Part shown: piece after piece, positions 38,101 through 51,628 of the stretch
How the letters are laid out: each line of letters opens with the position of its first letter
How positions within the stretch are numbered: the first letter of the stretch is position 1
Origin: Atrina japonica
Taxonomy: Eukaryota > Mollusca > Bivalvia > Pterioida > Pinnidae
Direction of reading: 5' to 3'
DNA: 64,000 nucleotides
Assembly: GCA_030159075.1 (NCBI GenBank)
Contig: BROG01000004.1
Span: forward strand, 124,001 to 188,000
Made by a program: the position numbers and the translations under genes
The notes under the pieces: model-generated
What the model was told of the DNA's origin: nothing
What the model saw: the letters and a program-made list of their open reading frames with translations, nothing else
Databases searched by the model: none

Positions 38101-41100
38101 TATTTTGGATGGTTTAATTTGAGCATTAAATAGGGTGGCCAAATTGTCCAAACTTAAACAATAGATAAAATATCCGAATTTACGATATGGAGTTGTAAAA
38201 AGGATATGTCAAATACAACAGGGATTAAAGACGTGATGATGAAATTGATCGCACCTTGAAAATAGTAAACTTCGATATATATTGCAAAACCCGTTATACT
38301 GCCATAATTCAGGGAAAAAAATGGTGGCGGTATTTCGGGGGTAAACTGTATATTGCTCCCATAATTAATACTATTATAAACATCGTGGTAATTGCATGTG
38401 TAACTCATCAACCCCTGAAAAACAATGAACTCTTCTGTAAACCAATGACTTACCGGTAGACCAATCCAAATGTGTCTTTAGGGGTGAATGACTTCGAATA
38501 TCTGCAAGGTTAATTCTTATTCATGATGTGCATGTAATTAGTTTTATGAAAAGTATTCTTTTATTTATCAGTAGAATAAATCTTGGCATTAAATGCATAT
38601 TGTTGTGTCTCTATTTGTTACACGAAATAATACTTGGGTATCTGCTGTTTAATGTATTCACCCATTATGATTTGACAAGTTTTAGACCCTTGATTAAGAG
38701 GCCACCTCTGTTAAAAAGTCACTTCCATGAATTCACTAGGGTGACTGCTTAATACGGGTTAGACTGCAGTTTATGAAACAAACATATAAAACATGTCGTG
38801 TCTATTTCACATGCTTATTCTGCATGTACACAATGATGTGTACAGTTACACTGGTTTGTAAAGATCACTCAAGGGAACAGGCAAAAGCAGCTGTTCTAGA
38901 CATTACTAGGTGACCTTTATAAAGAGGTTTATTCATAAAAAGATTAACAAAGGTTATGTTTGAATGGCCTTTGTAGGCTGGTTCCTTTTATACAGAGGTG
39001 GTCTTTAATGCAAATTTGACTGTATTATTATGTTGCAGTGGCACTTTGGAGTATAGATGGGTTATACCAGTTTACCAGGATGATCGGTTCATTTCGTCTG
39101 ACAGTAACAGATTTCTTACCATCAAAGATGTACGTTTATCAGATTCTGGTATATACCAGTGTCATTGCAAAAGTCGCATGTCGGGGACCAGTGACCAGAA
39201 AAACTTCACACTCATTATAGAAGGTTTGATAAATAATTTTTTAATGTTTGTAACTTGATTAGTTTAAGAAATAAGTACAATTTGTATCCAAGCTACCAAA
39301 ATGATGTTTGGATATTTGGGTTTGTGGGTAGTGCAGTGATTAGCGCACCATATGCGATTACCGTACCATTCGATCCTTGGATTGGACAGGGGAGTATGTG
39401 AGATGGTATGGCAGTTGCCAAGATGGGCATGTGGGTTTTCACCAGGTATTACAGTTTCCTCCCAAAGCAAGGACTCCCACACACCAACATCAGGGCCAAC
39501 AAGAAACATTAATATAAGTTGAAATAGTCTGTTTGTTAATCGTTGTAAAATAAATAAAGTTTAAACAGTAATGATGTTATAAAGAACTATGTTTTAAAGA
39601 AGGAAAAGCCATTTTGACCTATCTCCAATAACTAAGACAGTGTCTAGCATTCATGATTAATGAAATGATTGGTCTATGGATATGAGAAGAATATTAGCTG
39701 TTACACCTGTGTAAACATACAAAGTATTTAGTTTGCCAAAAGTGAACCTTAAAAAATTCCATGAGCCCAGACTAAATCCTTGTGATCTCTTAATTAAATT
39801 CAAAATTAAGAAACTTTCATCACATTTAGATATCTATAGTAACATAGTAATCAGAATCTTGACTGGACAGAATGCCGATGGAGTACAAAATCTAGAGACA
39901 CAAATTTATTGTAGGACATTGTTTGTTAGTTTATTGTAGCATATACAGTCAAACTTGTCTATAAAGGCCACTGAAGAACAACAAAAGTGGTCGCTATAGA
40001 CATGTGGCCATTATAAAGAGGTTTATTCAATATAAAAGAAGTTAACAAAGATTATGTTTGAATGGCCTGTATAGGCAGGTGCCCTTTATACAGAGGTGAC
40101 TTTTAATGCATGTTTGACTGTATATACATATAAAGTGAATACCTTTGTGTTGTTGATATAACTTTGTTCAATAATAGTCCTAAATTAGTGATTGTGCTTC
40201 TTTATTTCATAGCTAAGCCATATTTTACGTTGCCCCTGAAAGATGAGCATGTGGATGCTGACAATCAGATGACATGGAGATGCGAGGCACAGGGTATTCC
40301 CGCTCCACAATATACTTGGTACAAGAATGGCCAGCCTCTGAAAAATAGTGCAAGCTACACTGTGTTCAAGAACTTACTCATTATAAACAATCTCACTAAG
40401 ACAAACGAAGGGATGTATCAATGTGAAGCGAACAACACTCATGGAGTGACGATGAGTACAGCACAACTCAGAGTCCTGTGTGCGTTTTATTTCTTACTTA
40501 ATCGCTGGATTGTGAAACAAATAGCAGTCTGTGAATTGTCAATGTCTGTTTGTGTGTCAATAATTTATTTAACAGGGCATTAGCTGTGTTTTTCCACCAA
40601 ATTTTCTTTTTTTTTTACTACTTAGATTGATGTACAATAACAAAAAAGAGATATACACAGACGAAATTTTCTGATTAAAAAGTATTCTTCTTCTTGTAAA
40701 TAATTATGAAAGATATATTATACTAATCAGGTTGTAATTGTTTTTATTCATCTAATTGTTGGTATACTTTCAATTCAGCCTTTGCACCCAGCTTTCTTAG
40801 AAATCCATTACCAACATCCATAATGGGGACCATTGGTGGAACGGTGACAATTATTTGTAAGCCTGAAGCCGCACCATATCCTGATTACACATGGAGTTTT
40901 AATGGTGTCAAGATGTCCTTATCTGAATCAGATATAAATGACCGGAAAAGGATATTAGCGAATGGAAACTTTGTCATCAAAGATCTAACTTTTGCTGATG
41001 TCGGCTATTACACCTGCAATGTTCAAAATAAACATGGGTCTGCACAATCTTCAACATATTTAAATATTGTCAGTAAGTATCACTATGTGCGATATTACAT

Positions 41101-44100
41101 TTGGTGTTTATCAATTTTGTTACTGCCTAAGCTTTTTTTTTTCACGAAAATGTACCACCATCAATAAAAGCATCTTCTCCCTATTTAAGAGGGATACAAA
41201 TTGTAGAGGTTATTTTCATTGTTCTATCTATACTATGGTGTTTATGTCAAGGTGGAACTAAATACACTTTAAAAAATCATGTCTACACTGATCTACTTAA
41301 GGTCAAAGGCCAAATACACTTTCAAACGTCATGTCTTCATTGATATACATTTTTTTGTACTGAGGTCAAATGTACTAATGTATTTATCTATGTTACACTT
41401 TACAATTACTAACGACATAAGTGTGCAGAGACACTTATTTATGTAGGTAGCTCCAAACCAAAATTGCACGAACTTGCTATTTCTGTATTTTCGATTTGCG
41501 CTTGCAATGCCATTGACCTTGAGGTACAGTGGATACCCCGTTCCCTGAATACAATTGAGGACTCATTTAGCAAGATATATGATCATGACGATTAGGGTGT
41601 GTCCTTTGAGTTTTTCATTTTGTTGATGCATTATTTTGTCCACATTCTTTTGATGGATTTGCCAATAGCAAAAATTGTAAACTTCCCATATTCTCTTCTT
41701 GCTTTGTTACACCGGGTACATTTGGTGTAGATGCCTTTTCAATGGACTGGTGTGGTCACAATTGGTTAGTCCTCTCTATTACTTTAGTGTCAAAGGCTAT
41801 TACACATTGTCTGGCATGTAAAGCTTATGGGACCCTTATTGTTCCAACATGGCACTCTGCCCCCTTTTAGCCACTCATTTTCAGGAACATTTTGGCAGAC
41901 TTATCCCCATGTATCAGATGTATTGGAATTTTGTGACCCAACTGATATTTTTATACAAGGTTCTGATGAAAAATCTATTTTCGGAACAGATAAGTTCACA
42001 AGTAGTGTAGATGTGGTCAGAATTGTTCCCACAGACGTGGATCAACATACATGATTATGATCTTGGATATAATATTAGCGTGATTGCACATGATGTGACT
42101 TTGATATATTGGAATGCACTACATATGAGATTCATAATAATTGCAATAATAATAAAATATATATTATATTTATCTATATGTGTGTATGTATATACATATG
42201 TTGGAAGTAGCCACTTTGCTGATGATGAAAGATACAGGGTGACCACTTGGTTCCCTAATATGTTGCCACTTGACTGACTAAAAGGTCAAAGGTTGACCAC
42301 GTGGTTCCATATGAATGTCGCCACTTGGCTGACATAGGAAGTTGCAGGGTAACCACTTGGTTCCAAGTTTTGTCGAGTAATTCTCTCAGTTCTGTTTTGG
42401 CTATATAACTTTACATATATACTATAAGTATTCTGCCGAAAAATTCCCATTACTACATAAAAGACTATTTATGTCCACTTATAACTTTATGTGTTGCAGA
42501 TTCTTTTAGACTGGATGATTGGACCATTGTTCAACATGGAGATAATTCGGCATTAAGAGATTTAGCGTCATCACTTCCCTCTTTGATTTTGAAATCAAAA
42601 TAGGATAACACTTGCAAAAACTACGATTGTAATTTTAAACATTGATGTAAATGGTGCTCCGGAATTCAGTGATTCACCCTTACCTTCTACAGATTATTTT
42701 GTTAGTCTTTATATTAACTATCTTGTTCAAAAGGGATGTGGTGCCACTAAAGTAACTCAGTCTATATATAGCATAAAGTGGGCTCATAAGATAGCTGGAT
42801 TTTCCAATCCATGAAATTCTTTCTTGTAAGAATCTCAGCTCAAGGTGCGAAAAGGTTACTAAGTAGACAGTCTGTCAGAAAAGAACCTATTTCTCCTGAT
42901 ATTATAAAATGAATGGTGCAACATTTCGGACTAAGTTGTTATCTTGTAATTAGACAGTAAATGTATTTATCTATGTTACACTTAATGATTGAAATAACAG
43001 CTAGGTATAAAGGCAGTAAGTGTCACTGATTGGTCAGTTATAATGTTCAATATATGCACGAGAAGTTTATGCCTTTGCCATGCACTAGTATAGTTCTAGT
43101 TGCTTTCCACCGAGACAATAATTTTCAACAGATTTGCATCATTATTCTTTATTTTCAAATTAGTAGGAGAACGAATTTATTCTGTTGATGACCTGTGACC
43201 TTGCTGCATACAGTTTGCTCTATGTACATTGATTTATTTTTATGAATAAATCTTTATGCTACGTGCATGGCAAGAGGCGACTCCCAAATAGTGTTGTGTT
43301 TAGTTGATAAATATTTATTGCTGAGCAGAGCGAATTGCAAGAATGGCACAGAGGGCGATCATATCCCTAACCCTATAGTCAAGGTGTTTAGTGTTGTCAA
43401 ACATCATATTTTATATGTCAAGATCATGAGCAAATACACCATCGAATTAGACTCAAGAATCAACTTATGTCAAGGTTACAGACCAAGTGCACTGTCATCA
43501 GGTCAAGACCTATTTATGTCACAAGGTAACACCATCATATCATACTACTCTAACCTACTTATGTCAAGGTTACAGACCAAGTGCACTGTCAAACATCATG
43601 TCTACACTGACCTATTTATGTCAAGATCATAGACCAAATACACCATCTAACATCATATCTACTCTAACCTACTTATGTCAAGGTTACAGACCAAGTGCAC
43701 TGTCAAATATCATGTCTACACTGACCTATTTATGTCAAGATCACAGACCAAATACACCATCTAACATCATATCTACTCTAACCTACTTATGTCAAGGTTA
43801 CAGACCAAGTGCACTGTCAAATATCATGTCTACACTGACCTATTTATGTCAAGATCATAGACCAAATACACCATCTAACATCATGTCTACTCTGACCTAC
43901 TTATGTCAAAGTTACAGACCAAGTGCACTGTCAAACATCATGTCTACACTGACCTATTTATGTGTCAAATACACTGACATCATATCTATTTATGTCAAAG
44001 ATCACAGTCAACCAAATGTTTACACCATGTCTCATAGACAAATCATCTATCTACTCAAACCTACTTATGTCAAGGTTACAGACCAAGTGCACTATCAAAC

Positions 44101-47100
44101 ATCATGTCTACACTGACCTGTTTATATGTTCAAGATCACTATCAAACCCAAACACTGACCATGTCAAGGTTAGACCAATCATATCAAACTCTTTACCTGA
44201 CTTATGCCAAGGTTACAGACCAAGTGTGCACTGTCAAATATTCATGTCAAGGTTACACTGACCAAATGTATGTCTACACTGATCACAGATGTCAAATACA
44301 CCAAGTGCACTGTCAAACATCATATCTACACTGACCTATTTATGCCAAGGTTACAGACCAAGTGCACTGTCAAATATCATGTCTACACTGACCTATTTAT
44401 GTCAAGGATCATAGACCAAATACACCATCAAACAACTATCTGACCTATTTATGTCAAGGTTACAGACCTGCACTGTCTACTTAAGTCAAAGTTACTGACC
44501 AAGTGCACTGTCAAACATCATGTTTACACTGACCTATTTATGTCAAGGTTACAGACCAAGTGCACTATCAAACATCATGTCTACACTGACCTATTTATGT
44601 CAAGGTTACAGACCAAGTGCACTATCAAACATTATGTCTACACTGACCTATTTATGTCAAGGTTACAGACCAAGTGCACTGCACTATCAACTGACATCAT
44701 GTCAAGGTTTGCACTGTCAACACACTACACTGACCTATTTATTTATGACCAAGTGCACTACAGACCAAGTGCACTGACTGTTCAGACAGTCATGTCTGTC
44801 TGCACTGACCTATTTATGTCAAGGTTACAGACCAAGTGCACCTTCAAACATCATGTCTACACTGACCTATTTATGTCAAGGTTACAGACCAAGTGCACTG
44901 TCAAACATTATGTCTACACTGACCTATTTATGTCAAGGTTACAGACCAAGTGCACTGTCAAACATCATGTCTACACTGACCTATTTATGTCAAGGTTACA
45001 GACCAAGTGCACCTTCAAACATCATGTCTACACTGACCTATGTACATCAAAGTTACTGTCAACAGTGCCAACATATTATTGCTTTGCTACTAATGTCGCA
45101 GTTATCTCTAACAATTTATCAAGCTTTATGTCTGCATTGTGGTACTGTTGTCAACATCTTAGTGAGACCTTATATCCACACCTATAGTAAGATATCATAT
45201 AAGTACTGTTCCAGAGATGTCAAGGTCAGGTCATATGCATACATCTGAAAGTCAAACCTTGTCCACACTTTACCATAAATGTTATCATTGATTGTGTATC
45301 AAACATTGCTTTTTGTTGCCATTGTTGAAATTCAGGGGCCCATTTTATGAAAGGTCCTAAGTCCTAAATCTTCACTTTTATCCTAACTACCATGTCAACA
45401 CATCACTGATTGGTCAGTCCCATGACAATTAGGACTAAGACTTAGGATTTAGGACAAAACGAGCCCCTGGTTGTTTTTTGATTTTTTTTTGTGTAACATT
45501 AATATTATCCATATATGACTCTGATAAATATGTATGCTATTAAAAAGGGAATAAGGAAATGAAATGATATTTTTCTTTGTACAGAAAATACAAGACTGGT
45601 TGTGTTCCCAGCAAAAACAGATGTTGTCGTCAACAGTACAGCTTTCATCCAATGTGAAGCATCTTACAGTCAATCATTGGATATTGTTTATACTTGGCTG
45701 TTGAATGAGCAGGTCATTGATTTTAAAAAGAACCTCAACTTTGTACCTGTAAGTTTTCAGATTTTATAAGAACCTCAAATTTTTACCTGTATGTTGTTTT
45801 ATTTAAAAAGAACTTCAACTTTGTACCTGTAATTGTTTCATAATGAATTCTTCTAAATTAGTACCTCATTTCAGAGCAGAAAATTGTCTATTAAATTGAC
45901 AACTCATTATCATATGTCTACCGAAAGTGTTGTGTGTTGTTCGTTTTGTAAGTTTGAAATGTGGTACCATAAATTGGGATATTTTAGCATCGCTAATATT
46001 TGGCCACTTTGGTCATAAAATAAAGGGTTATTGTTTGGCCAGTTAAATTTTTGCCATTTATGTTTATATCATGCTTAAATTTAGTTTACCATCAAATCTC
46101 GGTCTTGTTGTGTCCAACATTCCAAGTGGTTGAAATTCCCCTTTTACCATATTTAATACTGCCAATCAGCACTCCAATTTGTTACTAGCTTTACTCCGGG
46201 CTAATGTTTGAAACGGACCTGGAGTTTTGGCCACTGAACATGTACATATTTTTGTACAGTTTAATTTTTGCCATTTTAATACGGTGGCAAAACTGGCCAA
46301 AATGGCCAAAGTATCACAATTAACAGTAATTTGTTTAAGACAGAGATATATTATATGTAAGACATATCTTTATTGACACAGCCAAAGCTTTTAGGGATAT
46401 ATCAAAAATGTCTGACATAAACATTCCGCACTTTACTTAAATATTGAAAGTTTTTCAGTGGTTTTATCTCGCACACAAGATTTTTAGGTGAACAAATCTT
46501 TCTTTAAGAGATCAGAGCCCAGCACCATAAAACTTGAGAATTTACTCAAATCTGAGAAAATTATCAAAAAGACCTTCTCCAAATTGTTCCATTCCGACTT
46601 GGTTCGTAATGGTATTACGCACCTTCAATGAAAAATGTGTCCAACTTCCGATGAATGGGTTTATCACATAGGTGACCAGAAATACATATTAAATGAACCA
46701 GATTTTAGAAGTAGCCTAAAGTAAAGGGATTACACTTGTCAACTTTACAAGAATGAAGATTAAGTTTAACTTTCCCCCACTCAAATGACCTGAGACAGTA
46801 TATTGTGAATGTCATCAACATAGACATTACAAAACCGGAAATGACTTAGGTCACATTTCTGTTGACGTCACGTGATCCGAGTACAAACTATTCCACAAAA
46901 CTAAACGAAATGTGACAACTATCAAAAGGGTCTGTTGGCTTGCTTATCTAATCAGATTTTAGGATTAGTTAAAGTTGAGTTTAAATTTTTGTAATCAATT
47001 CTCAGGTTTTTTGGTGCCTGATATGTTTCAAATTCTTCGAACAGCTATTAACATCATATTCAGTCTCCATCAGACCACACCCTTTTTCATGAGTGACCTC

Positions 47101-50100
47101 CCCTTTCTGAATTATACACCTGTCTTTCTTACAGGAAAGAATCAACAAAGGAGGGCTGTACATTCAGAGGGCAGATTTTGATTGCGCAGGGAGGTACACT
47201 TGTATAGCCAGAACTCAGATAGACTCGGCCAATGCTTCAACTGTGTTACGAGTGATTGGTAAGTCAATTATATGGGAAAGTTGGACAGTTCACTTGCGGC
47301 AGGCCAGTAGTATTTTCCTGTGTACTTTGTAAATGGGTCATCTACTCCACCATTGAAATTGATTGCTACGGTATCATGAAATTTTTTTCATTAATTACAA
47401 ACATGGCATACAATACCAGTACTTATACATTTGCAGCATGTATAAAAATGTTTCTTAATCTACAGAAAGAAATTTCAGAGTGGTTAGCGTCAGGTTTTGG
47501 ACTAAATACTTGACAGTTTGTGTCACATATTTTCTAGATAAATTTTGTTTATTTCACTGATCTGAAATATGATTGTATACTGTAAATTAGGATATTTTGG
47601 GGTTGATAAAATTTGTCCACTTTGGTCATAAAATAAAGGGTTATTTTTTGGCCAGTTTAATTTTGGCTATTTGTACTTAATGATCGGCTGATAGATAATT
47701 CCAATAGCATTATAACAATGGTTATAGGAAATATTTATGCCAGACTCTGTTTTTCACAATGATTTCGACTAGAAAAAAGTTATAAATCATCTAGACTTCT
47801 CTGAGAAAGTATCAATGAGATATATCGTGCTATCCCGCTAAGTAGATAGTAAACCAAGTATGGGTATACCGGCCGTGGTATGAGAATGTAGTGCCTAAGA
47901 TATAAAGTCATGAATGTAATTATAAAAAGATACAGATTTTCGGGTCGTCAAATGTACACATTTTGGACAGTTTAATTTTGGCCATTTTAATAGGGTGGCC
48001 AAATTGGCCAAAATTAAACAATGGTCAAAATATCACAATTTACGGTATATAAGTTTAATTAATCATTACTAACATATTTCCATAGTGAAACATGTCGTTA
48101 GTTGTAATATTTAAATGATTTTAAGTGATTATACCAAACATTAGTCCACATTCTTCAATGTTTTTGACATGATTCTGAAACTAGTACAGTGGAGCCTGTC
48201 TTGAAAGACCAACTGTCATTTGAGACCACATTCTGAAAACCAATTGGCTAAGTAATCCTGTTAATAAAACCTCTTTTGAGAGACCACAAAGTCTTAAGAC
48301 AGGTTCTACAGTAGTAAGAACCGGAATCAGTATAGAATTCATACATGGAATTAATGGTAGATGTAAATCATAATAAATCACTTTATGTTAGTATATTTAA
48401 CCACTTCAGTGCGTATTATGATGCAGTGTTATCTTTATGACATTGCTTAATCAATGTAAACATGTAAACAAACATTGACACTCCATTGCTAGTCAATACA
48501 ACAAATAAAAAAAACTGTGCAGTAGGGCTTCTATTTTTTATTTACCAATCAAAAATGCAGACATGATGTTCTGATTTTTGACTTTTTGATGACGGATAGC
48601 ATTCAAGGAAAGTTAACGTTGCGACGGAAATATCTGTCATATGCACTGAAGTGGTTAAACTTGGTTTTAAACCGTTTATGATATAAAAGAGAATGATGAT
48701 ATTATATTAAAAAAAAAATACATCAATCTGTATACTGTATACTTGGAAACTTTCGTCCCTGTTTTTTTTTTTTTTTTTTTTTTTTTTTTGGCCCATTTAC
48801 GACAGAAAACATTTTTCACCCCGTCTTAATTTCATCCTAAATCACCGTTATAGTCTCATGGCCGCCATGTATATCTTGCTTCAATTATTTAGCTTGAAAA
48901 ATTCACATTCATTTTAAATTCGCCCTCTTGTCAAAGGGCAAGAATTATTTAAATCAGCAAGAATATCCAGGTTTACAGTATCTGAATATATGTGATGCTA
49001 AACCTGACCTTTAATATTGTACTGTACCGTAAAAGTATGTATAAACTCTTTTGTGGGGTGATGATGAATTAGAATATGAAAAAAGAGAAATTTGAAGAAA
49101 ATTCTTTCATTCTCATAGTGTCATTATTGTTATTTTTTACAGGGCCACCTGGACCTCCGGCAGGTGTCTACATAGACAGAAGATATCCGATTTCAATAAA
49201 TCGTGCCGTAAAGATCAAGTGGACAGACGGAGCATTACATGGATCTCCGATCATTTCATATTACATTCTCATAAAGTCAAACTTTTCTTCATCGTGGACA
49301 ACAAAAATCAGTGAGTTTTCTTTTGTGTCTTTAATATATAAATGGAATCAATGAATTTACTGTGACTTCATTTTTGTTTTTGTTCATTTTACTGACATCA
49401 TTTTAAAATTTTCAAAGCATATTTAGAGATAATCTATCTTTCATCGATCGGGTTTGGTGTTGCTCTGATAATTTACCATATCAGAAGTAAAGAAAATGGC
49501 TGGGAAAACGGCTGAACCTCCCTTGAAATGAGGCATTTTCAGGGGAAATAAATCAATGTACTGTAAATATGTTTTGTTTTTGTTCTGTTAAAATTGATAT
49601 CAATTCTAGAAATTATTGTTTGGTAACGTATTTTCTCATTTGAGACATCATGGCTGCCCTTGGTACTCCATGACAGCATTTAGTCACTCCCACAACACAT
49701 TGCTTTAGTCACTCCCACAACACATCGCTAAAACCAATCAAACAATGACGAGGGGTACAAACCAGCCTCTGATTGGTTACAAAACTTTTTTGAAAGCTTG
49801 TGTATTGTTTCATGCAGTGGAAATCTTGCGTGTCATTTTTCAAATTTTGGGACATTTATCGTTTTTGGAAGGAAATATTAAAAAGTCGTAGAAAGAAGGG
49901 GTTTTTAAAAGAAGGGGTTCGGGAAATGGGGTCAAAATCGGGAATCTCCCATGGAAATCAGGAGAGTTGGCAAGTATGACATTGTCTTAGGTCATTACTT
50001 AACAATGCAGAGGGATGCTGGTTGCTGTGGCCTAATTTTGACCCAAATTGTAATGAGCATAAAACAGACAAGCTATATGGTCTGCCTTCATGACCAGGTT

Positions 50101-51597
50101 TAAAAATTCCTCAACATCACTTAATAATGGGAAAACAGGTAGGGGACATCTCAAAATATTTATGTATATTTTCTGTTACAGATATAAGAGCTTTAGATAC
50201 GATCATACCAGGTGAAAAAGAAAAAAAGGTGGCCATCATAATGCATCTTGATCCGGGAACATCATTCAAGTTCAAGGTCATGCCAGTAAATAAGTATGGT
50301 GTGGGTACACCCAGCTTACCTACAGGTATAGTTATTTTTAACATTGGACGGACATTTTCACAGTATTTAAATTTTTCTGTACTCAGGTCATCTGAATGAC
50401 TTTGGTGACCATTTATGACTGTTGTCTGTCTTGGAGGGGGGGGGGGGGTTGGGGGGATTGTTTTGTGTTATCATATAAACAGTTCAAATTTCCCCCCAAA
50501 ACAAGGACCTGGACCCGTTAAAAATTAAGATTTTAATTAAGCCTGAGAATATTCTCAACTTGTCATGCTTAGCCAATCAGGTTTCAGGATTAGCCAGAGT
50601 TGAGTAAAATTTTCAGACTGAGTAAAACTTCATGGTGTCAGTCCAAGGAATCCAATACCTAGCATAGAATAAGGGTAGTAAATACTCCGAATTTCATGAC
50701 TGCTAAACTGGAGTATTATTTGTACGTCACGGGTGCAAACTCTGAAACGGCTTAAACCTGCACTGATCAGAAGTGAGAGACTTCAAGGTTCAAAGTGTGA
50801 TGTTTTAACGACTTGGCCATTAAGGCCCCAATGTTCATAAAAAAGTGACAACAATTTGAAATGAAGATCTATATTGTACTGTCACGAGAACTCCATGTGA
50901 GCATATCCCGACCCACTACTTGAAAGAAAAAGAAATAATAAATATTGTTAAGGCATAAACTGGATTTTTTACTCAAATGAACAGCTTGACCATTGAAATT
51001 TTATGTTTTTGATGCTCCTGTTTGTAAACAGAAGTTGTTGTCAACACACAACTGTTTCACTGGTGTTTCTGTGTCTGCCATTTTGAAACTTCTCTAGATA
51101 CTTGACTAAGTATGACAAAAGAAGTTCATTGGAACAGTTTCAAAAATTACTTTTCTGCACTGATTAATCAAGAATTTCCAAAGGGTAAAAGCATTGGTGT
51201 AAAAGTTTGAGGACTCTCACACTTTGAGGAGTTTGGCTTTATATTGAACTTATATTAAAATATTACTATACCATGGCAACTGATGATACACCAAAATCAT
51301 AAGTTTTTTATCAATATGATAAAAGTATGTGAATGAGGCCTCTACTTTTATGGTTTCTTTTGAACTTAGATCGAACCCAGGTGTCCTATTTTGTTTTTGG
51401 ACATTCTCTAACAATTTTTAAGTGTTATACTCCACTTCTCTTTGATTCGAACTGTAACCTTTGACCTGTTCAACCCATTGAGCTACTGTAAGCAGGTTCA
51501 ACAAGTTCATATTTAACTTTACATTTAGATGAGGTGGCTATTCCTGGATCTGCTCCAGAAAAGGCTCTCAGCCGGGCGGGGGGGGCTGGCGGGGGGG

Positions 51598-51628
<31 letters not shown>

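Noticed and set aside
43487..45248. Long overlapping open frames of 130-215 codons
   Set aside because: They follow the 57-base satellite period in two frames at once, lack splice sites and recognisable domains, and lie inside a contactin intron.
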